A DNA stretch of 64,000 nt from Posidonia oceanica (GCA_037176725.1 JAZBRS010000013.1:8125001-8189000), one strand, 5' to 3'; positions 1 to 12,479 are shown, numbered from the stretch's first letter. Program-made: numbers and translations. Notes: generated from the sequence alone by a model not told the origin.

Positions 1-3000
1 AGGCCCAAGTTGCTTCGGATATGCCAGCAGAGGAACACCATGTTATAGCTACAGCGGCCTTTGTAGAACCTATCATTACGTTTGCTAATAGCGAGTTAGC
101 ACCAATAGAGAGGAGAAAAGCACCATTGAATGTAACCATTTCTATAAACAATCACTTAATTTCTGAAGTGCTCATAGATACTGGTGCATCAATGAACATT
201 TGCCCGTTAAATACAATACGAGCCTTGGGCGTAAATGAGGCATCCTTGACCTCCATTGATATGACGATTGCTGGGTATGATGACAGCAAAAGAAAGGCAC
301 ACGGCAAGTGGACCACAAAGATAGGGATAGGACCAACCTAGGTTCTAACTCAACTAATTGTCATAGACATAAATGTCCCATATCAGATCATCCTGGGGAG
401 ACAATGGCTGGACAGTTTAAAAAGAGTATCATCTCCTCGGCACCAATGCCTGAAATTCCCTCACGATGGGAAAATCATCAAGATAGCAGGGGACATACCG
501 GGCCAAGAAGCAGAGGCAAATGTGATATACCTGCCATACCAGTTCAATGTGCGAGAAAAGCCGACCCACGCCAAAAAGGGCAAGAACGTAGTATCTATGG
601 TCGAGCTAAGAGACAAGTGGGCCAAGCCTAGGCTATCTCACAAGAAGAAGGAACCCTCAAAAAGCAAAAAACCCTCCATGAATGTGAGAATTGGCTACAA
701 GGAAGGCCGAGGCTTAGGCTGAGAAGGAAAGGGAATGAAGGAGCTAGTAAAGGCCTGTGACAGAGAAGGAAGGGGAGGACTCGGTTTTGACCAGTTCCCC
801 AATGGACGACCATTACAATGGGATCTACAAGGACATTTTACTAGTGTAGGGATCTTCGATCCGAATTCATCCCCCCTGGGAAATATTATTTTGGTGCAAC
901 CAACCAAACACACTCTCCAAAGTGCAGAGGACACAGTCGACGTAAACATTTCTGGCTTATTCCAAACACTTGAATTGCCAGTAAAGCCTCACAAAGGTCA
1001 GACTGCAAGGGAGTTGACAGCAAAGCCTCATGAAGGCCAGACTGTAGCAGTAGAGCCTCACATAGGTCAGACTGCAGTAGAGTTGCCAGCAGAGCCTCAC
1101 GTAGGTCAGACTGCAGTAGAGTTGCCAGCAGAGCCTCACGAAGGTTAGACTGCAACATCACCGCCACCACTATTAGGCGCACCGGCCCCCGAACCTTCGG
1201 ACCGGCCACCTCTTTCTTCTTCTCCCTCTTCTTCCAGCACTGCCGCTTCCAAGCCTCTGCCTCTTCCTGCTCCGGACATCTCTTCCTCTTTGGAGCAAAG
1301 GACGGGGCAAACTCTACGCAAGTCGCAACGACTCGTAGACAGGGTTCGCCGCCTCACGGCTAATCTCTCTGAAAGTCTCCAGCCTCAAAGGCCTGAAGTT
1401 GACCCCGATCCAAGGGCAGACCATGAGCTTCTCGAAGATGATGGGAACGTCGACCATGACGAGCCCGGCTAGAAAGGCTCCTACCTCTACTGATGGAGGT
1501 AACTCTAGGGGCATCTCCTTAGATGCTGTAAATAAAACTTTGTTTAATTCTGCATTGTTTTCATTTCCTAGGAATAAAAGTGATTTGCTTTCTGTTTTCA
1601 ATAAGGGAGAGGATCACCATGTTAGTTCTAGCAGCTCGCAGTCAACTTCGAACACCGCTTCCAAAACTGTGCGCGTGTGTCAATACATGGAGGCATTGCC
1701 TTAGGAGCTGGCTACTGCTAACATGGTCTTCCTAGTAGAAGAATTTGACCAGTTTGGGAAGTGTGCAGGAATAGAGGCATATGAGCTGGTTAGCTGTAGT
1801 GATGAGGAAGAAGATCAAGAGGCTGACTCAAACCTCCTTAAGCACCTCATGGACAAATATGATGAGCAAACCAAGGCAGCAGAAGAAGAGACCATGGAGG
1901 TCAACCTGGGAACCGTCGAAGAGCCAAAACCAATACTCATAAGTGCAAACTTGAGCCCAAAAGAATGGGAGGAAATGGTCCAAATCTTAAAAGAATTTGT
2001 GGATGTGTTGGCCTTCAAGTACAAGGATATGCCTTGTCAGCAATCAGCTCTAGTGGAACACCTGCTTCCGCTAAACTCTGGAACCAAACCCATCAAGCAG
2101 AAGTTAAGACGACTAAGGTCGGAACTCGCCCTCAAAGTCAAAGAGGAAATTGACAAGCTTCATAAAGGAAAGTTCATCAAGGTGGTTGTGTACCCCAGTT
2201 GGGTCTCAAATATAGTACCATTGGCCAAAAAGGACGGGAAGGTTCAGGTTTGCATTGACTATCGCAACTTCAACGCCGCCTGTCCCAAGGACGACTTCCC
2301 TTTGCCACATATTGACTAGCTAGAGGATAATACAGCAGGATTTGAGATGCTATCTTTCATGGACAGCTTCTCCGGTTACAACCAGATTAAACTAGCATAG
2401 GAGGACCAAGAGAAGACATCGTTCATCACACCATGGGAGACATACTGCTACGTAGTCATGCCATTCGGTCTCAAGAATGCCGGCGCAACATATCAGAGAG
2501 CAATGATGGCCATCTTCCACGACATGATGAACGATTGCTTAGAAGTGTACGTTGATGATATCTTGGTCAAATCAAGAACAAGGGAGGCACACTTTGAGGT
2601 GCTATGAAGAGTACTGAGCAGGGTGAGGCAATATCAGCTAAAAATGAACCCAAAGAAGTGCGTGTTTGGGGTAATTGCCAGGAAGCTATTGGGCTTCATC
2701 ATCAGCAAAAGAGGAATCGAGGAGGACCCACAGAAGGCTAGAGCAATAGCACAGATGCCTCCACCCCGAAATATCAAGGAACTCAGAGGACTTATCGGCC
2801 GCTTACAGTTCGTCAAAAGATTTATCTCACAACATGCAGATCGATGTAAGCCGTTTTATGAGTTACTTAAAGGAGGGAGAGAATTTACCTGGGATGAGAA
2901 ATGCAAGAAAGCTTTTGATGAGCTCAAAGCATACCTCATGAACCCCCAGTCTTGTCAGCACCTATGTCAGGGAAGCCATTGCTACTCTATGTGGCAGTCA

Positions 3001-5217
3001 ATCCATCATTAATAGGGGTAGTGCTAGCTCAACATGATGAGGATGGAAAGAAGCAAAAAGCTATCTACTACTTGAGTAGAACTTTCCTGGATTATGAAGA
3101 GAAGTATACAGCTATAGAAAAGCACAGCTTGGCCTTGGTATGGGCATCTCAAAAGCTGAGACACTACTTCCTAGCCCATAAAGTCTATTACATCGCCAAG
3201 ATGGACCCAATCAAATACATGTTCGAGAAGCCAGCCCTCTCTGGAAGATTGGCAAGGTGGCAACTCCTCCTCACTGAATTCGACCTGCAATATGTATCTC
3301 AGAAAGCAGTCAAGGGCCAAGCCATTGCAGATCACCTGGCAGAATTACCAATAGAAGATTATCAACCAATCCGAATAGACTTCCTCGATGAGGAAATACT
3401 GGAAATACAAGCTACCGAGTCTCCCACTCGACAATGGACTCTCTACTTTGATGGAGCACTCAACAGAAAAGGGGCAGGCATCGGAGTAGCACTTCTCACT
3501 CCGAAAGGAGTTCTCATTCCTCGAGCTGTACAGCTAAACTTCGCCGCAAATACCAACAATGTTGCAGAATACGAGGCCTTAATCCTCGGATTACACCTAG
3601 CGCTGGAGCTAGGGGCAAAGCGGTTGAAACTCATCGGAGACTCCCAATTGGTTCTAAGAATAATTCTGAACAAGTATAGAACCCTCAACCCAAGGCTAGA
3701 AGAATATAAAGGCCTTGCACGCCTCCTATTGGCGCGGTTTCAGCAAGTGGTGTATGTCCATGCCCTCCGGAGTCATAACCTACTAGCAGATGCTCTTGCT
3801 TCGCTGGCTTCCTCAATTGAGTTCCCCATTAATGTTCGGGAGCAAACAATAATGGTACAGCAACACGGGATACCTGCCATTGACTCAACTGAGCCATGGG
3901 CCATGGAGCTTAGACAGAAAGCTGGGGAATCGAAAATAGCTACATTTGAAGTTTGCTACAACATGGAGGATGATGGGAACCCATGGTTCTTCGACATCCA
4001 CAACTACATTCAAGACGGGATCTTCCCCGACTATGCAACTTCACAAGACAAAGAAGCAGTTCGGAGGATGGCCACAAGATACTTCATGAGAGCCGAGGTC
4101 CTTTTCAAAAGGTCTTTCAGCGGAATAGAGCTGTGCTGTGTCACTTATGAGGAGGTTGAAGTTATCATCGGAGAAATGCATGAAGGCATATGTGGAGGAC
4201 ATGTCAGTTCTCAATTTATGGCAAAAATGATACTACGCAGAGGGTATTACTGGCCCACAATGGAGGCAGATTGCGCAAACAAGGTGAGAAGGTGCAGGCA
4301 GTGCTAGATCCATGCAGATAGAATACGTGCACCAGCATCAGAGTTAAATTCGACTCAAACGGTGTGGCCCTTCTCCATGTGGGCATTTGATGTCGTAGGA
4401 CCATTCGACACCGAAAAGCAGAATAGGTTCATACAGCCACTGAATACTTCACTAAATGGGCTGAAGCAGAAGCGTTCACTGAAATCAAAGCTTGGAATCT
4501 TTGCAAGTTCGTGCGGAAAAATATCCTCTCAAGGTTCGAGATCCCATAGAAATTAGTAGCAGATAATGGCACAATCTTCGTATCCCAAGACTTCAAAAAG
4601 CTTTGTAAGAAGTTTAAGATTGAATTGCATCATTGATCGCCATATTACCCCCAGGGTAATGGGCAAGTTGAAGCTACTAATAAAACGTTAATCCGAATCC
4701 TTAAGAAAACGGTAGGAGGAACCAAGGGACATGACTGGACAGATAAGTTACTTGATACCTTATGGGCCTACTGAACCTCCATAAGAACGCCTACGGCCAA
4801 ACCCCATTTGCGCTTACTTATGGTATGGAGACAGTAGTCCCATTTGAGGTCATGGTCCCCTCATCTAGGGTACAACTCGACGATGAGATAACTGCCGAGG
4901 ATAAGAGGCAATTATTAAATCTACAGTTGGATTTGCTGGATGAGAAGCGGTTGCAAGCAGCTGAGCATGCCCGCCTCTACCAAGAACGACTTGCAAGAGC
5001 ATATAAGAAGAAAGTAATTGAACGTAAATTCAATATTGATGAATGGGTGCTTAAAGAAATCCTTTCTCGTAAGCATAGGAAACTGAGACCGAATTGGGAA
5101 GGACCATACTTGGTGGTTGAGGCATATCCGGGCAATGCCTATTGTTTGGCCAGAGGGGATGGCACTAGGCTTGAATATCCCTGGAATGCACTGCACCTCA
5201 AGAGGTACTACCCTTGA
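1..5217 (+). pseudogene. Decayed gag-pol 3' part of element A: protease, G-patch-like, RT, RNase H x2, integrase
   Basis: Aspartic protease: LIDTGASMNICPL near 173-215 and a downstream ILGRQWLD motif near 390-415. A glycine-rich G-patch-like stretch spans about 690-790. RT: NIVPLAKKDGK and CIDYRNF near 2210-2270, and YVDD near 2548-2560. Gypsy RNase H occupies about 2960-3340 and the second, archaeal-type RNase H about 3430-3810. The integrase zinc region is near 4150-4310 and its DNA-binding C-terminal part at 4762-5217. Breaks: in-frame stops at 339, 720, 1146, 1470, 1702, 2317, 2398, 2605 and 4305, frame changes near 1400-1470 and 2945-2955, and several more in the integrase core (4310-4760). 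The product would have copied and integrated the element. It cannot make a full protein now. Confidence 0.9.
972..1148 (+). repeat. In-frame tandem repeat, about 36 bp per unit, in pol linker of A
   Basis: Four to five imperfect copies of a unit that encodes roughly AEPHVGQTAVELP lie between the G-patch-like stretch and the RT. The last two copies are nearly identical, which indicates recent expansion. The unit length is a multiple of three, so the frame is kept. Confidence 0.8.
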
Positions 5218-5985
5218 TATGCACATTGAGCCATTAGACCACCCGTGCTTGAGGGCCTACTGCTGTTGAAGCCTAGGAGTCATGCCTCAGCCTCACCCCA
5301 CAAACACTTCGTGGGAGAAGGAAAGGAAATGGTCCAACACTGAGATAGAGGCAAAACCATAAGGGGCCTCCTCCCAGTTCATGAACAACAAGTCCACACA
5401 CAACCCTCGAGTCAGACACGTTACCCTAGTACAAATCGGGTAGGCGTTTAAAGCCAAAACCTAGAAGCGTAGAAAAGAGGAGAGTGTCCCAAATGAAGGA
5501 GTGTCTCGGTTCGTCAAGGAACGAATATCCATTGATTGAGCACACAAACGGGGTGAGACTACTTGCTAAAGTACTCAGAAAGAAAACAAAAAAAGGGGTT
5601 AGAAAAGAAGGCAGCAAAGAAGCTGTCCATGTGCAAGAAAAGAAAGAGAATGGAAAAGAAGGCAGCAAAGAAGCTGTCCAAGAGTCAAAACTAAATACTG
5701 GGGAATACTAAGCGTAGTAGGAATCAACCTTGAACTAGGAGGAGTTTAGGCTTCAAATCTTCAGCTGACATCTTAAGATAGGAAATGGACTTTCCTTCCA
5801 CCCACATCCCGCACCGTACACATTAGAGGCAAGGAGCAGAAGCCTAGGCCTAGGGGCAGTTAGGTGCCAAAGCAAGCTTGAGGTATCTACTGACTCTGAA
5901 ATGCACAAGGGACCAAACTATCAAGGTTTTCCAGTCATGAGGTCCCCAGTTTCCCAACTTCCCGGAAGATTTTTCGTCTCCCATA

Positions 5986-6190
5986 AAATAAAAAATCCAA
6001 AGAAACCATAAAATCAAAAATCCAAAAAACCATAAAATCAAAAATCCAAAAAAATGATAAAATAAAAAATCCAAAAAAATGATAAAACCAAAAATCCAAA
6101 AAATGATAAAACAAAAAATCCAAAAAAAATAATAAAACCAAAATTCCAAAAAAATGATAAAATCAAAAATCCAAAAAAATGACAAAGTCA
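5986..6190 (+). repeat. A-rich tandem array (AAAATCAAAAATCCAAAAAAATG-type units)
   Basis: About eight units of 22-28 bp built on AAAATCCAAAAAA(A)TGATAA. The same array occurs in opposite orientation at about 48685-48870 in element C. The open frame it creates on the minus strand is a by-product of the repeat. Confidence 0.85.
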
Positions 6191-6684
6191 AATCCAAAAA
6201 GGTAAAACCTACCCAACCAACATCACCTCATGAAACTAATAACGAGAAAGGCCAATTATGCAAAAATTTAGGACATTTTACGACTCCGCGTCGTACTTGA
6301 CCCCACTTATTCAGGACGGTCACTTGGTATTCGCCTACGAGCTAAGACTAGGATCTCGAGAAGAGACAGTCCCTTGTCTGGCATATCATCTTTAGACAAT
6401 AAAGCTGAGGCCAATACTTGTTATTCAAAACCTAAGTTTCCCTAAACTTTTCATTGTATTAAGACCTTTTTTTCCTTTCATAGCATTAGGTTTGCTTAAA
6501 GTATGCATTGTATATAGGTAGTTACCAAGTGTTCTGTAACCATTTTGATTTCACAGTGTTAATGATGTTTCTGAGTTTTCGGAGGTCACTTTGGACTAGG
6601 GGCAATAATACCCCTAGATGGATTAACAAATTTGCTGAGGTTGTGTAGGAGAACAGTTTAGGGGCATTAAACGAGCAAATATCA

Positions 6685-6726
6685 GCGTCCAATGTTGGAC
6701 GCACTATCTAAAGCGTATAACGACCA
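6685..6726. repeat. Palindrome cluster 1 (3' flank of PMD1-A)
   Basis: GCGTCCAATGTTGGACGC at 6685-6702 (one base off a perfect palindrome), followed by GCGTATAACGACC. Confidence 0.8.
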
Positions 6727-6922
6727 ACAGAGGAATATTGGACACATGATATCACGCGTCTTACGTTATAAGTGCCAGTTTGAGCAGCTTACGTTTTAAC
6801 TGTGACTTAAACTGCAGAATTCGGACAAAGGGCCTTTGATCAAATATCAAAGCCACCAGGGAGTATTTCTAAACTCAGAACAGTCCAAAGCACATGAACA
6901 AGGATGAAAAATGAAAGATATA

Positions 6923-6928
6923 TTTATT
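6923..6928 (-). terminator. Poly(A) signal AATAAA for antisense PMD1-A
   Basis: AATAAA on the minus strand, about 55 bases past the PMD1 stop codon, a usual distance for a plant transcript end. Confidence 0.5.
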
Positions 6929-6982
6929 CCCTTAAAATGACGAAAATACATGGTCCCAAAAATAAAAGATTACAATAATTGC

Positions 6983-8328
6983 CTATCTAATCGTCTTCTT
7001 CGTTTTCCTGCGCAGCATGCCCGTCGCTTCAACCCATTCCTCGGGTTGGGGCAGTAGCTTTGAATACCACCTCCAGTGCGCATCCTCCCGTGGTAGGCAG
7101 CAAGTCGAGGGAGCAGCTGATGGCCCATCTGAATCATCATGGCGGTCCAGAGACGACCAAAGAGCCCGAATGTAGTACACCATTACTGCATCAGATGGAA
7201 GACTGCACTCCCGAACCCGAATACGAGGAATAGAGCTCAGCCGAGGTGGCACCCCTTTCTTCTGCCCCACCATCTCGAAGCAGCGATGGGAGTTGTACAC
7301 CACAAAGTGGGTGGGCCCTATCAATTCCAACTCAACTGAAGAACCTCGCTCCTGGTGCTTATGATAAAGAGACGTGGAAGGTGCGAAGATGTCAATAGGG
7401 GTAGAGGACAAAGAGCAAACTCTTTCCTCGATCAAATCTGTCTTCACAGGCCCAAGCCTCAGGAAATGGACCTGCAGCCACCTGGAAAGAAGGAAAGGAG
7501 ATTCTACAAAATCTCCTCTGGTGGAAACGCTGGTCAAATTGAGATATGTAGTAGCAAGAATGGCAACTGAAAGAGAACGCCAGAAGTGCTCGGTGAGGCC
7601 TATCAAGAACTCAGTGCGATAGACATCCAAGGAGAAGTCCTTGGTGACAAATATGGTGAGGCCTCCAATCAATAAATGCAGACACACCAGCAGCTGATCC
7701 TGAGAGGTAGAGTCCTCAATCCGCCGGAAGCTGAAGTACAGATGTGCCAAGTTAAGCCTGCGACCTCTAATCACTGAGAAGGTAGGCGGAACGGTGAAGA
7801 TACGGTCTACGAATGTTTGCATATCTGTTGTTCCGTATGGCAACGGGAAGTCAATATCTGGCCGGGCCGCTCCAATCTGAGTCACACCAAGCAGACCATG
7901 AACATCCTCTACTAGGATTGTCACCTCACAACCCCCAAAGTAGAAAGTGTGAGTCTCGGGACTCCAGAAGGCGCATGAGGCATGAAGCAGAGGCCAGTTC
8001 AAGTTTGTGCCCAATAAATCGAAAAGTCCATCAAAGCGTGTACGGGCCAAAATAGACCTCCTTTCCTGAGCCCAAAGCACAAAGTCCTTTACCCAAGGAG
8101 AATAGTAGGGGAAGTCGTTATCAAAGTAGGGTGTTTTGGTAAAATTGAGGATTTCCTGCAAAGAAACTCGAAAGCATGAGGAACAAAGGGGAGTGAAAGG
8201 ACCAATGAAGAAGATCATACCTTCCCCGTTTTGATAAGGGACATCATATGCCCTTCAATCTCTTCCAAAGGTTTTGCAACACCCTTCTTGTTGTGCATAA
8301 AGACGTTGGGAACTGAACTAGAAGCCAT
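6983..8328 (-). CDS. PMD1: plant-mobile-domain protein, antisense gene of element A (two exons, intact)
   Basis: Exon 1 is 8328-8221 (ATG at 8328, 36 codons). A 65-bp intron follows, with donor AAG|GTATG and acceptor TTTGCAG, and exon 2 is 8155-6983. The frame is open for 426 residues. The core motif FWSPETHTFYFGGCEVTI followed by LVEDVHGLLGV, about residues 97-126, is the PMD signature (W..THTF....E.T....DV..LLG). The C-terminus is basic (RRKTKKTIR). PMD proteins are known in plants both in transposable elements and as host factors (MAIN/MAIL1) that affect silencing; the activity of this one is unknown. The gene has its own TATA box (8426-8432) and poly(A) signal, so it is probably an independent antisense transcription unit. 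The start was chosen because copy B keeps the same ATG and splice sites. It is the only PMD gene of this family in the window without a visible break. Confidence 0.8.
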
Positions 8329-8425
8329 GAAAGCAAAAGAGAAGAAAGGAAGAAGCACAAATCAAGAGGAAATCAGTAAGGAGGTAAGGGGCAAGTGTGC
8401 ATAAAAATCCAAGGGATGGCCAGGC

Positions 8426-8432
8426 TTTTATA
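8426..8432 (-). promoter_or_regulatory. TATA box of PMD1-A
   Basis: TATAAAA on the minus strand about 100 bases upstream of the PMD1 ATG. It is kept at the matching place in copy B (55128-55134). Confidence 0.6.
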
Positions 8433-8560
8433 AGCACAAGAGGGCCGTCAGAAATCCCATACGCGGTCCTTGAGAAAATTTCGCAGCATTCCGGAAGATT
8501 AGCCAAGAACAGGAAAGGAAAGAAAGGATTCTGGGCTCGCTTCGTTGTACACGAGATAGA

Positions 8561-8680
8561 GCACGTCCAACGTTTGCCACGCCACTTGAAGCGTATAACG
8601 TTTAGATCAGCTTCCTGGCGTTGGACGCAGAAAATGAAGCGGATAACGTTGGCCGCAGCAGATGAGGCGTATAACGTTTT
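8561..8680. repeat. Palindrome cluster 2 (upstream of PMD1-A TATA box)
   Basis: Five motif copies in 120 bp: CGTCCAACG, GCGTATAACG, GCGTTGGACGC, GCGGATAACGTTGGCCGC and GCGTATAACGTT. The same set is in copy B at 55263-55380. Confidence 0.8.
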
Positions 8681-9155
8681 ATCAGTGACTTAAGTCACTG
8701 AACTTGGCAGGATTGTCCCGTAATCCGTGATTGAGTTGCATGAACCTGTTTTACCAGTCCCAGAGGTTTAACTAAGTTGAAATACACGTGTGAGCATTGG
8801 TTTCATATTTTTTGGACATTCGGGCCATTCAGAATCTTTGGTTGCTTATTTCATCAAGTAAACGGCTCACTAAGGCATCGACGACTTCAAAATTCAATTT
8901 TCAAGCTTCCAGGTGAAATCTTTCCTTATAACTATGTCATTTACATACTATTTCACTTGAGTATGCTGGTTTCAAGTTAATTTGGATTAATGGCCATTAT
9001 TTTACCATATTGGTTGCTTAAGCTCATTTTAACTTTGAGAAAGGTAGTTTAAAAGAAGTATTTGACAAGTTTGCTAAGTGTGCAGAAATCTATATCATTC
9101 CAAAATAGACAATCATTCTACAAGATCACTGGGGCATACCCCTGAAGTATAGAAG
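8681..9155. other. Spacer between PMD1-A and the 3' end of PMD2-A
   Basis: No gene seen. It is AT-rich and closely matches 55381-55857 in copy B. Its PMD2-proximal end also matches 47640-47740 in copy C, so it contains the PMD2 3' UTR. Confidence 0.6.
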
Positions 9156-11731
9156 CTAAGGAGCACTCTCTCTCTTACCCTTGGGAGCTGAAGCAGGAGC
9201 CGGAGAAGGACCAGTAGGAGGACAAGGCGACTGCCGAACAAAAACACCCGACGAAGCCCTGGAGACGGACCGAGAGTGGTGGCTACCCGACTGGCGGCTC
9301 GATACAGAAGGAACGGGCACCCTGAGCCTAACACCAGCCGTAAAGGCAAACCTTTGGTAGTGCCCTAGCTCGAACTCAAGCTGGGAGATAACCCCCGCCA
9401 TGCTCTAAGGAGAGAAGCAATCAAAATGTCAGATACAAGCAAGGACATAGAGGACATAAAGAAGCACCAAATCAAATCATACCGCCTGAGACTGGGTGAT
9501 CTCGGTATCCCTGTCGACAACCTGTTGCTCCAGCTCCCGAATTCAAGCACTACTGGTGGCAACTGTCCCCTCCAGCTCCTCCAACCTCCTAACAGAGCTG
9601 GCAACTATGAAGTCACCAGCTCGCTCCCTCAGCTCGCTCTCTAGATAAGCAACCTACAAACAGCGGTGTCAGAACCAAGGGGATTTCAAAAGCAGAAATG
9701 AAATAAAGACATGTTTACCTTCTCCTGGAGATGGGAGATCTCTTCTGAGTGGTCCGGATGAGGAGCACTGCTAGTCGAGGGCTAAAAGGAAAGATTCAAG
9801 TCAGTTACAGTTCATAATCAGACTACAAAAGCTACAATAAATATAGAGATACCGGAGAAGCGGAAGCATGCAGGCGCTCGACCTCCCCAGTCAGGGCGGA
9901 GAGCTGCTGAGATAGACCACGCTCCTGCTGAGCTTGCTCATTTGCCGTCTTGAGCTGTAAGAAAGGAAGTCAGCAAGTTATCAGATATAAATATAAATTA
10001 CAAGTTGCAAATTCAGGAGCTTACCGCTATCTCCAACTGGGCGCGATATGACTGCGCCTCACCTAGCAGAGTTGCACAGGACACCACCGCCTCCCCGGGA
10101 TCTGTGTCTTCCAAAGGAAGGTTCCCGTGCCCGAGGAAGTGGGACTGGTGGAAGATCATCAAAGAAGAAAACTCCCGATCCATCCACTCGGCCCACATTG
10201 CCTTGTCCTCCTCTGTGGCATCCGTCGGAGCAGGAGAACCACGATGGGCCCAGTCCAAGAGCTGTGGACCGTAGACGTCCACCCAATGACGAGCACGGCT
10301 GCCCCCGCCGTGTGTCTCTCGCCAAACTCGGTGAGGAGGGGGTAGAGGCTGAATCTGCTGGTGCCCCAGCTGTCGTAGCGCCCTACCAATCTGCTGGAAG
10401 TGATAGTGGTTCCAGCAGTGGATGCATACGTCCCGGTCGAAAATGGCCCGATCACGGGCAATCTCAAGGACGTCCGCGTGCTCTCCCTCAGCATATGGAT
10501 GCCAAATTACCTGAAGGGAGCAATACATGTCAGCAAGCAGCATAAATGAATAAATAGAAACTGAAAAATTAAAAGAAGGCAAATTACCTGCACCGGGACC
10601 AGAAGCTCGAATAGCAGATGACCGACGTAGCGGTTGTCATCCGTTGGCTCAAGGGCCTGCTCAGCATCAGCCCAAAACAACCCCCGAGGGAAGGGGACAC
10701 TGGTCAGAGGAACTGGAGGAGGGGCAGGATACAGGAAAGCAAAGTGGTCCCACGCCCACATCTGCACACAAAACGAGGAAGCTTTTAGCAAATACATAAT
10801 ATCCAGTGCAAACTTAAATATGCAGATTTTACCTGAAGAAATGGTAGGTTCCCGCCTAGCTGGCGAGAATTGCCATCGGTAAAGCGGAAGAGAGTGGAGT
10901 ACAGGTGCGCCAAGCTGGCCGCACCCCAGGCATACTCTCCCATGTGCTACAAGTCCGCCAAGAGAGGGAGGAACCATGCCGACAGCTTCGAGGAGGAGTG
11001 CGAAAAGAGCACCTTCTCGAACAGCACTAGGAGGAAAGTACACAGCTGCTGGTCGGCCTCAATGCCCGGTCGAACTACTGTCTCCACCAACTCACTAACT
11101 CGGCGAACCGCGGAAGTAATCACCACAAGCTGCTCCCCACTCATGGCTAGCTGACGCCCGACGAGCTCCTGCGCCAAGGCTGAATAACCCGAGCGCACCC
11201 ACCCCGTCACTGGTCAGCCTGTGACTCGAAGACCAGTCAACCGCACCATGTCCTCAAGGGAGAGGACAAACTCGCCCGCCCTCATGACAATTGAGCTCGT
11301 GCGGAAGTTCCACCGCTCCGCGACAGCCTCCAAGAACATCGAACACAGGGGAAAGTCCGGGATGGACAGGAAATGCCGAAATCCCATCTGATCCAGACGC
11401 TCCTGCTGGAAAGTAGACAACAAAGCGTAGGACCGGCGGACCTGACCCCAGTAGCAACGGGTCACGACTGGTGCCTGACTCTGCAAACAAGCGAGAGAAT
11501 CATCAGTCAGGTTGAAATAATTGAATAAAGTAAAAAAAAATGAAAATGAAGAGGATATCTACCTGCCCCCTTGAAGCTAGCGTGGTAGTGGCATACTCTG
11601 ATCGAGACGCGTCCCTACGCGGTCCCGATGCCTGCACCTCATCCCAAGGGATCTGATCCCACCAGTAGTCTGGGGGATCCCTCGCATCACCCTCCGCCTC
11701 CCATCGAACAAAGTCGACCATGTTCTGTCAC
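9156..11731 (-). pseudogene. PMD2-A: plant-mobile-domain gene, antisense in element A, 5' end cut by element C
   Basis: Exons: 11731-11563 (partial), 11480-10833, 10761-10588, 10510-10025, 9954-9853, 9781-9719, 9653-9483 and 9404-9156, all with GT-AG introns. Exon 2 carries the PMD motif RAGEFVLSLEDMVRLTGL, and exon 4 holds CWNHYHFQQIGRALRQLG. Exons 5-7 encode Glu/Leu-rich coiled-coil sequence, and exon 8 is Ser/Pro-rich and ends KGKRESAP. Exons 2-6 have exactly the same lengths as in copy C (648, 174, 486, 102 and 63 bp). Breaks: TGA at 11216-11214 (CGA in copy B), TAG at 10949-10947 (a sense codon in B and C) and TGA at 9545-9543. The N-terminal part of exon 1 is removed by the insertion at 11731. 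Confidence 0.8.
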
Positions 11732-12472
11732 TGTGGATATGGGGTTTTTGGTTAGGAGAAGCTTGTTGTGTCCATTTGGTGCTTCCTCATTGCCTCTTTT
11801 TTATATCCAACTCCGTCACTCCACAGGTGACAGAATTGGTGTGATCGCCACTCTCGGTTCGCTTTAGCTGGCTCTCGAGATGCCTTGGGGAGATGTGATT
11901 TGGTTGCGGGTTCAACTACCTTGGGACAACGCCAGCGTTGCCCAAGGGTGCCCGTGCTTGGTGAGCTTCTTCTTCTTTCTTGTTTTCCTTGCAAAACAGA
12001 TTTTAAAGATGCGGATTAATAAAGTGTAGTATATGATTCAAAACAAATTGAAAATTAATATAAAATGAAAGGAGGAATACTTACCTGAGGGGTTTTATCC
12101 CCCCCGGTTGCAACTAAGTATGACTATGCCTAGCTACAACAATATATGAAATGAAATGCTTTGCTATATTATGAATTTAAACATATGATATGAAAGGAAA
12201 GGGAAAATTAAAGAGAGCCCCCTTTTTATCTATGCACGGAATGCAAGTGGTGTCGATGTGATGTCACTGATGACAGAGGAGGACTCAAGCTCTCTCAAAA
12301 ACTCTTTCTCCACATAACTTCTCTCGAAATTCTAGCTCAAAACACTTTCTACTTGCTCTCACTAATTCTTCTAAAATTGTGTTCCTCTCTCAAGAAAATC
12401 CACAATAATCCCTTCTAAATCCCTCCCAGATCCGTCCTCCATCCCAGTAGGGGTACCCCTGCTTTTATAGAA

Positions 12473-12479
12473 GCAGGGG
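12473..12479 (-). promoter_or_regulatory. LTR TATA box of element C
   Basis: TATAAAA on the minus strand inside the LTR. Palindrome cluster 3 lies about 55-115 bases upstream. The 5' LTR copy is broken just after this point. Confidence 0.65.

Larger units (their letters stand above)
5218..6982 (+). other. 3' spacer of element A between pol and PMD1
   Basis: No supported gene. The stretch matches the inverted segment at about 48400-49640 in element C, so it is a normal part of this family. It holds a doubled GGCAGCAAAGAAGCTGTCC segment (about 5610-5680), an A-rich array (5986-6190), and a palindrome cluster at 6685. The end near 6900 holds the poly(A) signal of the opposing PMD1 gene. Confidence 0.7.
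1..11731 (+). mobile_element. Element A: Tat-lineage Ty3/gypsy retrotransposon, 5' part outside window, 3' part cut by element C
   Basis: The order is protease, RT, RNase H, second RNase H and integrase on the plus strand, followed by a non-coding spacer and two PMD-type genes on the minus strand. A second RNase H (DGALNRKGAGIG near 3450) after the gypsy RNase H is the hallmark of the Tat lineage. The copy is interrupted at 11731, inside exon 1 of its PMD2 gene, by the 3' LTR of element C. The five bases before the junction are GTCAC. No matching duplication can be checked because the far end of C is truncated. LTRs of A itself are not in the window. Confidence 0.85.

Noticed and set aside
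5850..6197. Phe/Ile-rich frame resembling a membrane protein on the minus strand
   Set aside because: A-rich tandem repeat read backwards. The same by-product occurs in the inverted copy at 48785.
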